The position numbers were made by a program, and so were the translations under genes. A stretch of 10,621 bases of DNA from the NCBI GenBank assembly GCA_001780895.1, contig MFJJ01000021.1, positions 1 through 10,621 of the forward strand, read 5' to 3'. The notes under the pieces are model-generated. The model was not told the origin of the DNA. It was given only the letters and a program-made list of their open reading frames with translations, and did not search any database. Source of the stretch: Candidatus Gottesmanbacteria bacterium RIFCSPHIGHO2_01_FULL_46_14 (GTDB lineage Bacteria; Patescibacteriota; Microgenomatia; UBA10105; UBA927). Of the stretch, positions 1-7,828 are shown piece by piece (the stretch's first letter is position 1; each line of letters begins with the position of its first letter).

Positions 1-1335
1 CTGTTGACTGTTGTCTGGCTATGTTTCAATCTCATCTTTTTTTGGGCGAACGCAAACATCGACTCTTATTTCTTTTGGGCTTTTGGACAATATCTTCGTA
101 CCAATCAGTATCCGTTTCTCCCGTACTTTACCTATGAGCGCCCGACGACCATGGCACCGCCGCTCTTTAGTGTGCTTCTTGTTTTTGCGCAACTGACGCC
201 GTTTCCAGCCTTTGTCATCCGTTTCATGCAAACAGTATTGCTCTGTGGGTCAGGATATCTCGTCTATTTGATTCTCAAAAAGTCCTTTTCCCGCGAAACT
301 TGTGTCGTCATAGCCTGTATTTTTGTCCTCATCCCGGGAAATGTTGTCTATACCAATTACCTGATGAGCGAAATCCTCGCACAGTTTTTTATCACCTTAG
401 TAGGGTATTTTTTTCTCAAGCAGAGTGCGCATGGGTATGCATACGCGCTTTTTTGGAGCGCGGTCGGGATATTGGCAAAATACGCGCTGGTTATGTATGC
501 AGGCTTCGCCGCTGTTTTATTTGTCTTGGCTCGGCCAAACCGCAAATTGTGGTGGGTAGCAATGGGGGCAGCCGTAATTATTCTCGGGTGGGTGAGTATA
601 AACTGGAGTATTACCGGTTCATTTGGATTATCGGATCTCAAGGGAGGGCATCTGTATAATAATGTCGTGTGGGTAGCCGGGATCGTTCCCGATGAACGGA
701 CCAAACCCATGTTGACCCTTCGTCGCTACGTTCCTCCGGATGTCGATATACGCAAAGCCTACTGGGACATGCAGGCTTATATCCTGCCTTCGGTAAACCG
801 CAGTTGGCCGGCAGCGGATTTTATACTTGGTTCTGTCGCGCTGGAGGCAATAAAAGAACATCCGTTTGCCTATGTGAAAGAATCCGTCATCGGGTTTATC
901 AAACTTCATGACAACCGGATTCCCTACTGGGAATATCTGGGCACATTCGGCAAGCCCCAGGGAGTGTACTCCTTAACATGCGAAGGTTTGGGATCAATTA
1001 CACTGTGTATCCCGCCCGTACGTACGTCCCTCGGCATTCCTTTATGGAATACGTTTATTGCCTTCTCTAATTGGTTCTATTCCGCGCTTTTCCCATGGAT
1101 AAGTTACGGGCTTTTGATTCCCTCACTTGTTTTTGGATTATTCAGTAAAAATACCACATGGCGCACGTGTGCGCTGTTGTACCTCGGAGGGGTACTGCTT
1201 CACGCAATGGTTGAGCACCACGATACTCGCTACATCATTCCCTTTTATCCGCTGATGACGATAATCATCGCATTCGGCGTGCAACGGGTGAAAAAATTGC
1301 TACGAGAGCTTCCATTACAATTTTCCCTGATGTGA
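1..1335 (+). CDS. GT39-like (GT-C fold) integral membrane glycosyltransferase, 5'-partial
   Basis: Probable polyprenyl-phosphate-sugar-dependent glycosyltransferase of the PMT_2/GT39 type, acting at the outer face of the cytoplasmic membrane; donor and acceptor unknown. The reading frame is open to the left edge (CTG TTG at 1-6), so the true start lies outside. The protein is polytopic and hydrophobic. Near its N-terminus NANIDS (about residues 16-21) places an Asp in the first extracytoplasmic loop, where GT-C enzymes keep a catalytic acid; PTTMAPPL and SEILAQFF follow. Near the C-terminus are a C-x8-C pair (Cys326, Cys335, counted from position 4) and RYIIPFYP. It is a clear paralogue of the convergent gene at 1265-2692; by that alignment only about 10-20 N-terminal residues are missing. 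It ends with TGA and its last 71 nt overlap the convergent gene. GT-C class is fairly sure; the exact reaction is not. Confidence 0.8.
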   Translation: MLTVVWLCFNLIFFWANANIDSYFFWAFGQYLRTNQYPFLPYFTYERPTTMAPPLFSVLLVFAQLTPFPAFVIRFMQTVLLCGSGYLVYLILKKSFSRETCVVIACIFVLIPGNVVYTNYLMSEILAQFFITLVGYFFLKQSAHGYAYALFWSAVGILAKYALVMYAGFAAVLFVLARPNRKLWWVAMGAAVIILGWVSINWSITGSFGLSDLKGGHLYNNVVWVAGIVPDERTKPMLTLRRYVPPDVDIRKAYWDMQAYILPSVNRSWPAADFILGSVALEAIKEHPFAYVKESVIGFIKLHDNRIPYWEYLGTFGKPQGVYSLTCEGLGSITLCIPPVRTSLGIPLWNTFIAFSNWFYSALFPWISYGLLIPSLVFGLFSKNTTWRTCALLYLGGVLLHAMVEHHDTRYIIPFYPLMTIIIAFGVQRVKKLLRELPLQFSLM

Positions 1336-2692
1336 TAATGAGGAGACACGCGATAGGGTAAAACGGCACGATGTATCGCGGGTCGACGTGGATCGTCAGC
1401 GCAATCGGGATTGTGCCGATCAGATAGATGACTGCATAGATGCGGGAGAGCGCCGTTGCCCACAAGAGAGAAACGACGAGTGCGGGTAGGAGAACGAGAT
1501 AAAAGGCAAAAGGGGAAAGCATCTGAAAAAGTTTGAGTTCTGTCCGGATAAACGCATTCCAAACGGGATATGACCACACCGTCATAATGACCGGAGCGCA
1601 CATGGTCACACTGTCCAGTGTCTCGCAGTAGGGAATATTAGTACCGCCGGTCACGTCCGTGCGACCCATGTTGCCGATATTTGTCCAATGCGGTGCATTG
1701 CCGTAATGCATTCTGGCAAAATTTTGGACGGAGTGGGCGAGGTATTCGACCGGATGCGTCTTTACCGAAGCCCAGGCGACGTCAAAGAGCACAGTATCGA
1801 TATCATGCCATACGCTGTGAAGTGACCAGCCAAGGTACTGCTGGATGTCCCAGTACGCAACGGCGATGTCCGTGCCGGGCGGCAGAAGGGAGCGCATGCG
1901 GATCACGGCAGGGTTATTTTCCGGCGGGAGTAGTTTTGTTTGGGCTACGAACTGGTTATAGAGTTGGGTCCCTTTCGTATCATAGAGTCCCCAAACACCG
2001 GTAATTGCGTGATTGAGAAGTACCCAACTGCCAAGAATGATGCCAGCAAGAATCGGGAAAACCATATCCCTAAATTTCATTTTCCTGCGAAATAGAAAAA
2101 GGAGCAGTGCAGTAAATGGCATATAGATCATGAGATTATATTTCATGAGGCCAGCTACGCTTATGACGAAGACAGCAAGTGAAATAGGGAATGGCTGTTT
2201 TTTTACGATTCCCATGGTAATGAGATATACCATGAGCATGACAAAAAATTGTGCCGGGATTTCTGTCAGGACGTAGGAGGCGTATACGAGATTGACCGGG
2301 AAAAGCGCAAAGAGGCAGCTGACAATTATGGCCCACGGTTTTTGAAGGTAGAGGCGTAGCATTCGGTAGAGAAGGAGGCTCGTCATCGCAAGAAGTCCCA
2401 ATTGGAGCGCGTGGAGCAAAATATCAGAGCGCGATATGCTGTGAGTAAGGATAAAAAACAGCCCATACAGAGGCGGTGAAATGGTAGTGGGTTTGGTATA
2501 GATAAACGGGGCAGTAAATGGATACATGCCCGATCTAAAATACTCGCCGATTGCCCAGTAAAAATAGGAATCGACGTTCGCATTCATCCAGCCAAACATT
2601 ATGGATGTTGCATAGATGCAGATCGTAAGGATAAAAAAATATTTAGCAATGCGGGTTGTCATGTTACCAATATCTATTGATACACCGGTCAT
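1265..2692 (-). CDS. GT39-like integral membrane glycosyltransferase, paralogue of the gene at 1-1335
   Basis: Polytopic membrane protein of 475 residues, probably a GT-C glycosyltransferase using a lipid-linked sugar outside the membrane. Motifs shared with the gene at 1-1335, in order: NANVDSYFYWA (candidate catalytic Asp41), PTTISPPL, TEIPAQFF, KYNLMIY, ITGVWGLYDTKG, AYWDIQQY, a C-x8-C pair (Cys356, Cys365), VWNAFI and RYIVPFYP. The frame is open up to 2905, but that start would overlap the upstream gene by 242 nt and adds a non-homologous N-terminus. I chose ATG at 2692 because GGTGGA lies about 6 nt upstream; this gives a 29-nt overlap. ATG at 2662 (465 residues), one nt after the upstream TAA, is a good alternative; either implies coupling to the gene before it. 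It is the last gene of a three-gene minus-strand operon, with its 3' end inside its paralogue's 3' end. Confidence 0.8.
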   Translation of the reverse strand: MTGVSIDIGNMTTRIAKYFFILTICIYATSIMFGWMNANVDSYFYWAIGEYFRSGMYPFTAPFIYTKPTTISPPLYGLFFILTHSISRSDILLHALQLGLLAMTSLLLYRMLRLYLQKPWAIIVSCLFALFPVNLVYASYVLTEIPAQFFVMLMVYLITMGIVKKQPFPISLAVFVISVAGLMKYNLMIYMPFTALLLFLFRRKMKFRDMVFPILAGIILGSWVLLNHAITGVWGLYDTKGTQLYNQFVAQTKLLPPENNPAVIRMRSLLPPGTDIAVAYWDIQQYLGWSLHSVWHDIDTVLFDVAWASVKTHPVEYLAHSVQNFARMHYGNAPHWTNIGNMGRTDVTGGTNIPYCETLDSVTMCAPVIMTVWSYPVWNAFIRTELKLFQMLSPFAFYLVLLPALVVSLLWATALSRIYAVIYLIGTIPIALTIHVDPRYIVPFYPIACLLIITSGKIVMEALVAIFSPVARRMR

Positions 2693-4274
2693 CTCCCGTC
2701 CACCATGGTGTGAGTGGTTGAGCACGCAGGGGCTTTGTATTGTCATATATCCACACCAGAGGAACGTCACCCATCGAAATAGTATGAATAGGTTGGTGTT
2801 TGAGGAGATAGTCAAATAAGAAAAAATAGCGATAAAAGAATGATTGGCGATTAAGAACAACGACGTAGTCCGCCGTCTCGTAGCCGATAGAATTAACTTT
2901 CGCAAGAAGATCAGGCCGCAGGTAGACGCCTGCCACGTCGGGGGCCATGAGAATACTCACAACTTTTCCCTGGGGTACGTTTTTGTTTATCCATTCGATT
3001 GCCTTTTTTTGTGAGCTACCCCAGTAGTCCAGATCATATCGACCCATCGCTCCGCGAGCTCCGCCGACGAGTTCGTTAAAGTAGGTGATTTGGTAGGGAT
3101 GATACCGGACAACGGGAATGACAAGCCACACAACGAGTACAAAAAAAAGAAATGTATTTAGCGTTGCGACCGCAACCGTATTTACATTTCTTTTTTGAAG
3201 GGAGCGTGATAGCCATACGAAGACGTTGGTAGCACCGACGGCGGCAATGGCTGCAATGGGGAAAACGACTTCTTCAAAATGGCGAATGCCGTCAATGACT
3301 CCGGTTTTTGGGGAGAGGTAGCGCGTGAGGGGGACAAAAAACCAAAGGATAAGAAGGAGCCCGACTTTATTTTTCCTAATTTGACTAATTAGTCCAATTA
3401 GACCAATTGGGAAAAGCAAAAGAATCGGCAACGGCGTTGTAATTGCCAGATACCAGTAGGGGTAAAACCAGGGAACGTTGACCCCCGAGCAATACCATGT
3501 ACCCGCAAGCACGACTTCGATGTTATTGGTGCCCACGCCGAACGTCTCGAACATGAGTTTAAGTTGGCCAATAGGATCCGGCCAGAAGTATGCCCAGAGG
3601 GCGTAGGCAGCAAGGGGAGCGAGTAGGAAATACGAAAATATCCATTTTTGTCTCATTTGTCTAATGAGACTAATTTGCCAAATACCAAACAAGATCGGGA
3701 TAAAAATAGCATTTACTTTGGTACTAAAGGCAATGGCAAAGCCAACCGCTGCAAAAAGCAAATCACCAAACCGCCTATAGGTAGCCAACCGCCACAGAAG
3801 CCACACATTGATTGCAAATACGACGGCCATCGGAGCGTCCTTCATGTCATTGTGAATATCGGCAAAATAGCGCGGGGTAAGGGCAAGAAAAACAGCAGCA
3901 ATGAGTGCAGTGGTGCGGTTTTTGAGCGATCGGGAGAGGAACATATACAACACAAGCGGCCCGAACGCGCCAACGATCACTATGGGAAGATGATAGCTCA
4001 CATCGTCTGGAAGAAATCGATGAAACCAGAGAAATGATGCAACGGGGATTATTGAGATAAGCGGGCCATAAGGAAGCCAAATGGTATTTCTGCCGTCGGG
4101 ATTGCCATACGGAAGGGGACGGGGCTCAATTTGTTTCCAGCTGTACCCCAGAAAATTTGCTCCCGCAAAAAAATGGTGATGAAAATCCCAGGTAAATCCG
4201 TAATCAGACAGCGTAAGTATACCAATAGCGAGATATATGATAGTCAGCGGTATGATCCACGGAATTTTTTTCAT
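2664..4274 (-). CDS. GT39/PMT-like integral membrane glycosyltransferase
   Basis: A 536-residue polytopic protein resembling dolichyl-phosphate-mannose-type glycosyltransferases (PMT_2). After the first membrane helix comes DYGFTWDFHHHF (residues 24-35); TWD with following His is at the site where many relatives read TWDE..H, so Asp30 is the candidate catalytic acid and the usual Glu is Phe. The second loop has RYFADIHNDMKDAP (135-148), and IRHFEEVVFP (330-339) opens a later helix. The C-terminal 130 residues are more polar and probably extracytoplasmic. ATG overlaps the preceding stop as ATGA (4271-4274), classic translational coupling; no Shine-Dalgarno is seen. Oddity: two Ile-x-x runs, IWQISLIRQMRQ (198-209) and IGLIGLISQIR (290-300), are encoded by a 9-nt tandem repeat that also occurs in the GT2 gene at 7829-8836. 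The sugar substrate is unknown. Confidence 0.8.
   Translation of the reverse strand: MKKIPWIIPLTIIYLAIGILTLSDYGFTWDFHHHFFAGANFLGYSWKQIEPRPLPYGNPDGRNTIWLPYGPLISIIPVASFLWFHRFLPDDVSYHLPIVIVGAFGPLVLYMFLSRSLKNRTTALIAAVFLALTPRYFADIHNDMKDAPMAVVFAINVWLLWRLATYRRFGDLLFAAVGFAIAFSTKVNAIFIPILFGIWQISLIRQMRQKWIFSYFLLAPLAAYALWAYFWPDPIGQLKLMFETFGVGTNNIEVVLAGTWYCSGVNVPWFYPYWYLAITTPLPILLLFPIGLIGLISQIRKNKVGLLLILWFFVPLTRYLSPKTGVIDGIRHFEEVVFPIAAIAAVGATNVFVWLSRSLQKRNVNTVAVATLNTFLFFVLVVWLVIPVVRYHPYQITYFNELVGGARGAMGRYDLDYWGSSQKKAIEWINKNVPQGKVVSILMAPDVAGVYLRPDLLAKVNSIGYETADYVVVLNRQSFFYRYFFLFDYLLKHQPIHTISMGDVPLVWIYDNTKPLRAQPLTPWWTGDDRCINRYW
3376..3411. repeat. 9-nt tandem repeat, four units, inside the GT39-like gene
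   Basis: Units CTAATTTGA, CTAATTAGT, CCAATTAGA and CCAATTGGG on the plus strand share the AATT core and 9-nt spacing of the repeat at 8633-8686. Read on the minus strand they encode the Ile-x-x run IGLIGLISQIR (about residues 290-300), just after a membrane helix. Confidence 0.8.
3652..3685. repeat. Degenerate 9-nt tandem repeat, three to four units
   Basis: Units CTCATTTGT, CTAATGAGA and CTAATTTGC, then a partial CAAATAC, resemble the AATT-core repeats at 3376-3411 and 8633-8686 but with more changes. On the minus strand they encode IWQISLIRQMRQ (about residues 198-209), in a membrane-flanking loop of the same GT39-like protein. Confidence 0.65.
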
Positions 4275-5755
4275 TGGACGGCGGCGATAATAATATTATG
4301 TTGACTATATACGGTTTTGAGAAAGGAGTATCTGGGAATTTGCATGCTAAAAATATATCCTATGTCATGATCTTTTAGGAACTGTAGTGCGCTATGATCA
4401 TCCATCTGTCCCCAAAAGAATTCATTTCGCAGACGCTCTTTGACGTCGGGGTAGAGCGTGTGGATGGGGTGACCGGTAAAAGACCGTTTTTTTGTAAGTG
4501 CGGGCACAATAACATCATAGGGCAACTGGGGATCGGTTATAACAACGAAATCTTCCTTTTGAGATTTGAGAAATGCGAGGGCACGGGCGACGGACAGGGG
4601 CAGGTGATTAAGGTTTTCCGGACTGGTTCTGCTAGTTGTTTGAACCCAAAGCGAAGGAATTGTCAACATGAGGTAGAGGGCGATAAGGATTCCAACCGGT
4701 ACTTTTTTGCCTACTAAAAAAAATCCGTCGACTGCAATGATGAGAATGCCGGCGTAGGCTGCCGGATGAAGCCAGCGAACCGGAGAGATGCCCACAAGAT
4801 GTCCAATGGGCAACAAAAATAAAATAAGCGAGAGGATGCCATAGAGAACAAAAGATGTTTTGAGTGACGCTTGTTTACGTCGAATTGTTACTAATCCTAT
4901 CAAACAGAGAAGGCCGACAGGCCCAAAGGAGACAAAGAGTTCCCAGGGATTTATGGAAACATACTGCGCAAGTTCCCATTGTTTGGCAACAGACAAAATA
5001 GGTTGCAAACTAAATTCGCGATTGGCCAAAATTGCTCCCGTAGCGGCGATTATCGCCGTAGGCACAAGGGTTTGCCAGTTTTTTGTCCATGCCAGCGCCG
5101 CAATCACAAGTATCATTTGTACGGGATTTGCTATGCTAGCCAGAAACGTAACAACACATAATAGTACGAGCTTTGACCTATGCGTTGAGTGGAAAAGTAA
5201 GATGACCATCATAAGAAGAATCGTTTGGAATACCTGGTGAGGGACGCCGCCCAGGCGATTGAGGGCAGGAGTCGGAGAAAACCATACGTCTCCCATAAGC
5301 CCGAAAGACCCATGGAACAAGGTAAAAAAATTAGAAGCCGTGAGAAGAAAAAGCAAACACACCAGGCGCCGCATTGGTGATGAGGGATAGAGTTTCAGAC
5401 AGAGGCGATACCAACAAAATCCCAGCAGAGCCACGAGCCCAATCAACGAAATATTGTATGTTGCAAAAACAGAGAGACCTCCCCTCGTCCCAAGCGCTCC
5501 GATGAGTCCGTTAAACCAGTAGATCCAGGTAGGCGGCAGGGGTTCATTGGTAAACATATGGCGCGAAAGGAGACTTCCTTGCGCCATTTGACTGATATAG
5601 AGAAAGTAATCGGTCCAGTAATGGGCGATAGCGGTAAATAGCCGGTCAGGTGGATTGGCTAGGTATTCGGTGAGGACATGAAGCGAATTGACAATCGTTA
5701 TACTCCCGATACAAATAATTACCACGAACCGCTCGAATTTGCTCATGAGAAGCAT
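4271..5755 (-). CDS. Polytopic membrane protein, probable GT-C glycosyltransferase (YfhO-like)
   Basis: First gene of the minus-strand operon, 494 residues. An N-terminal signal-anchor helix (residues 8-25) is followed by a loop with DYFLYISQMAQG (Asp49) and TNEPLPPTW, the sort of Asp- and EP-containing first loop found in GT-C-like proteins of uncultured bacteria. About ten further hydrophobic segments follow. The C-terminal part (from about residue 385) is soluble: it contains ALAFLKSQKEDFVVITDP, then VPALTKKRSFTGHPIHTLYP and YIFSMQIPRYSF. This beta-strand/GHP pattern resembles the extracytoplasmic tail of YfhO-like membrane proteins. ATG at 5755 was chosen as the first start in frame; ATG at 5746 is possible. 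Neither has a Shine-Dalgarno sequence, and the divergent gene starts only 26 nt away. Glycosyltransferase activity is an inference; I do not recognise a characterised homologue. Confidence 0.7.
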   Translation of the reverse strand: MLLMSKFERFVVIICIGSITIVNSLHVLTEYLANPPDRLFTAIAHYWTDYFLYISQMAQGSLLSRHMFTNEPLPPTWIYWFNGLIGALGTRGGLSVFATYNISLIGLVALLGFCWYRLCLKLYPSSPMRRLVCLLFLLTASNFFTLFHGSFGLMGDVWFSPTPALNRLGGVPHQVFQTILLMMVILLFHSTHRSKLVLLCVVTFLASIANPVQMILVIAALAWTKNWQTLVPTAIIAATGAILANREFSLQPILSVAKQWELAQYVSINPWELFVSFGPVGLLCLIGLVTIRRKQASLKTSFVLYGILSLILFLLPIGHLVGISPVRWLHPAAYAGILIIAVDGFFLVGKKVPVGILIALYLMLTIPSLWVQTTSRTSPENLNHLPLSVARALAFLKSQKEDFVVITDPQLPYDVIVPALTKKRSFTGHPIHTLYPDVKERLRNEFFWGQMDDHSALQFLKDHDIGYIFSMQIPRYSFLKTVYSQHNIIIAAVQ

Positions 5756-5781
5756 TGTAGAAAAAATAGTAAGATATTTCT
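5756..5781. promoter_or_regulatory. Short divergent promoter region
   Basis: Only 26 A/T-rich nt separate the start codons of two divergent genes. On the plus strand TAAGAT (5770-5775) sits 6 nt before ATG at 5782, the place of a -10 box if transcription began at the start codon itself. On the minus strand TATTTT lies 7 nt before ATG at 5755. No convincing -35 boxes or ribosome binding sites are visible. Leaderless transcripts would explain this, but that is inference. Confidence 0.35.
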
Positions 5782-7233
5782 ATGCGCATAATACTGCTTG
5801 CTACGATCGGAGTGACACTGGTATTTCTCTTGGGGCATGGGAACATTGGTATGGTGCGATATTTTGATGCTGACGAGTTTGCCTATCTGCACTGGGCCCA
5901 TGATGTAGTGAGAGGACAACGGCCGTATGTCGATTTTTTCTTTTATGCAACGCCGGGGTTTTTATGGATACTTGCGCCCCTCTATTGGATAGCGTCCGGC
6001 ACGAGTGTATTGTTGTGGGCGAGATTTGTGGCATTTTTGATATTTGTTCTCCTATGTATAACTACGGGATATCTGGCATATCTCCTGAGAAAAAATTGGA
6101 CCGCACTGGTTGCTCCCTTGGTATTGGCATTTCTGCCACTCCCGTTTGATAAATTTCTTGAAGTGCGGCCGGATAATCTCGCTTTGTTACTCGCTATGAT
6201 AGGGATTATCTGCGTAATAAAAAAAACCAGGTCGCGGGCAGGTGTGTTTTGGTCCGGCGTATTCATGGCGGCCTCGGCACTCGTCATTCAAAAGTCGATC
6301 GTGTTTGCCGCAGTGACCGCATTGTTTGTGGTGGTTTCCAAAAGAAAAATGGTTATTCCATATGCGGTCGGATTTGGATTGACAATTCTTCTCTTTTTAT
6401 TTTGGGCTCTGACAACCGGGGATTTTGGGCAAGTTTTGTATTCAATTGTACTACTGCCCTGGGAAGTCTCTAAAATCAGTCAGTTTTTTATTATGATGCC
6501 TGACTTGTTTTTTTATCCCAATGGTATTTTTTATGGAGCAGACGGGTATTCTTTTGGATTATTGACTAATCATGCGGTTTGGATTATTGGTTTGGTTGTT
6601 GGGTCTGTCCGGCTTGTCATTCCTTTTTTATATGGCGGGCGGGAGCGGGTTTGGGAAGAAGTCTATGTAGCAGGTCTTTTTTTCCTGAGCGTCGTATCAT
6701 ATATCTATCTGTATCCGTTCAAACACACCCAATACCTTATTCCCGTTGCAGTATGTATAGCCTTATATGTAGCCGACGGGGTATATCTGGTGTGGATGTG
6801 GGCACGGGAAGTTCCGGGACGGCGGTTTCTGTTCGGAATTATATATACATTCTGTCTTATTGTCTTAGTTAAAGCATTTTACGAGACCAATGTGCCCAAA
6901 GCAGCGTGGACGAATACGGGAGACTTCGTCACGCTCAAACGAATCCTTGCAACCATTCCTAAAGGCAGTCCGGTACTCGATTTGACGGGCTCTACTATTT
7001 TTTACCCCAATGCATTTTATGCGTGCTGTTTTCCGTTCGGCCAATCTGCGCCATATTTTAGCCGGCCGTTGCCATCCGTTGCCGAGTCGCTTGAAAATTC
7101 TCAAACCAACTATATATTTGGGGGAATGCTTGAGCGCGTGACAACGCTCTATCCTCAAGACCAAGCATATATAGCAGAGCACTTTCATCCCTGGACGTAC
7201 GATAATCAGCTCCTCGTGAGAAACGGCTTGTAA
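5782..7233 (+). CDS. GT39-like integral membrane glycosyltransferase with DADE motif
   Basis: A 483-residue polytopic protein and the most canonical GT-C enzyme here. Directly after the N-terminal helix is YFDADEFAYLHWAHDVVRGQ (from residue 27), with the acidic pair Asp31-Glu32 typical of ArnT/GT39-type catalytic loops; RPYVDFFFYATPGF follows. FLEVRPDNLAL (125-135) matches the E-x-RPDN segment common in this family. It probably transfers a sugar from a polyprenyl-phosphate donor on the outer membrane face. The last 100 residues are less hydrophobic and include a Cys-Cys pair (415-416) in YACCFPFGQ. The ATG start is well placed relative to the catalytic loop; the next in-frame ATG (residue 24) would remove the first helix. 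No Shine-Dalgarno is seen. It heads a plus-strand series with the acyltransferase and GT2 genes downstream (32-nt gap). Confidence 0.82.
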   Translation: MRIILLATIGVTLVFLLGHGNIGMVRYFDADEFAYLHWAHDVVRGQRPYVDFFFYATPGFLWILAPLYWIASGTSVLLWARFVAFLIFVLLCITTGYLAYLLRKNWTALVAPLVLAFLPLPFDKFLEVRPDNLALLLAMIGIICVIKKTRSRAGVFWSGVFMAASALVIQKSIVFAAVTALFVVVSKRKMVIPYAVGFGLTILLFLFWALTTGDFGQVLYSIVLLPWEVSKISQFFIMMPDLFFYPNGIFYGADGYSFGLLTNHAVWIIGLVVGSVRLVIPFLYGGRERVWEEVYVAGLFFLSVVSYIYLYPFKHTQYLIPVAVCIALYVADGVYLVWMWAREVPGRRFLFGIIYTFCLIVLVKAFYETNVPKAAWTNTGDFVTLKRILATIPKGSPVLDLTGSTIFYPNAFYACCFPFGQSAPYFSRPLPSVAESLENSQTNYIFGGMLERVTTLYPQDQAYIAEHFHPWTYDNQLLVRNGL

Positions 7234-7265
7234 TTATAGAACGCCTGCCGTACTATGGCCCACAT

Positions 7266-7811
7266 ATGGACGCTTTAACTGAAATCGGATTGGGAAAAGC
7301 AGTACGGTTTGTCTTTTATGGCGTAGTAGGAATTCTCCTTCATGGTGTTGTTGTTCCTCAAATCCGTGTAGCAATCCTTCGTTTACTGGGAGCGCGAATT
7401 GGCTCGGACACCATCATCCACGACATCACATTTGTCAATCTGTATCATTACGGCTTTCGTCGTCTCCACATCGGCAACCGCTGTTTTTTGGGTGAGGAAG
7501 TGCTTGTGGATTGTCGGGGATGGATTACCCTGGAAGATGATGTAACGCTTTCCGATCGGGTGTGTTTAGTTTCGCATATCAACGTGGGCTATAAAGGCCA
7601 CCCTCTCCAGGCCGTCTATCCAACGCGGGAAGACCGGGTTATTATTGGATCGGCGACGTATCTGGGGACCGGAGTAATTGTTCTGCCCGGAGTAACCATA
7701 GGAGCGCGATCGGTCATTGGCGCAGGCGCAGTCGTCACGCAAGATATTCCGAGTGATCGTGTAGCGGTTGGTGTGCCAGCAAGAGTTATAAAAAGGATAA
7801 GAAAGATATAG
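7266..7811 (+). CDS. Left-handed beta-helix (hexapeptide-repeat) O-acyltransferase, WcaF/LacA-type
   Basis: A 181-residue enzyme of the trimeric hexapeptide acyltransferase superfamily, likely moving an acetyl group from acetyl-CoA to a sugar hydroxyl in the cytoplasm. After an amphipathic or hydrophobic N-terminal stretch (11-40) come ARIGSDTIIHDITF, LHIGNRCFLGEEVLVD and ITLEDDVTLSDRVCLVSH, which are imperfect [LIV]-G-x4 coils. A loop with His104 (SHINVGYKGHP), the expected catalytic position, follows. Then VIIGSATYLGTGVIVLPGVT and IGARSVIGAGAVVTQDIP complete the coils, and VAVGVPARVIKRI is the usual C-terminal signature. Length fits the colanic-acid (WcaF-like) and maltose/galactoside acetyltransferase groups. 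ATG at 7266 is the only sensible start; no Shine-Dalgarno is seen. Between glycosyltransferase genes, it probably acetylates a surface-glycan sugar. The acceptor is unknown. Confidence 0.9.
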   Translation: MDALTEIGLGKAVRFVFYGVVGILLHGVVVPQIRVAILRLLGARIGSDTIIHDITFVNLYHYGFRRLHIGNRCFLGEEVLVDCRGWITLEDDVTLSDRVCLVSHINVGYKGHPLQAVYPTREDRVIIGSATYLGTGVIVLPGVTIGARSVIGAGAVVTQDIPSDRVAVGVPARVIKRIRKI

Positions 7812-7815
7812 ATTA

Positions 7816-7821
7816 TATTAT
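7816..7821 (+). promoter_or_regulatory. Candidate -10 box before the GT2 gene
   Basis: TATTAT (one mismatch to TATAAT) in an A/T-rich 17-nt gap, 7 nt before ATG at 7829. The spacing would suit a leaderless transcript and the gap has no Shine-Dalgarno. No -35 box is evident, and A/T-rich gaps give such matches by chance. Confidence 0.2.
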
Positions 7822-7828
7822 TTAAATC

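Noticed and set aside
2693..2905. N-terminal extension of the minus-strand gene at 1265-2692 to an ATG at 2905
   Set aside because: It would overlap the upstream coding sequence by 242 nt, adds a sequence with no match to the paralogue, and internal ATGs at 2692 and 2662 fit the homology.
3648..4037. 129-codon plus-strand open frame opposite the GT39-like gene
   Set aside because: It is antisense to a well-supported membrane protein gene, is polar and Lys/Asn-rich as expected from reading complementary membrane codons, and has no recognisable domain.
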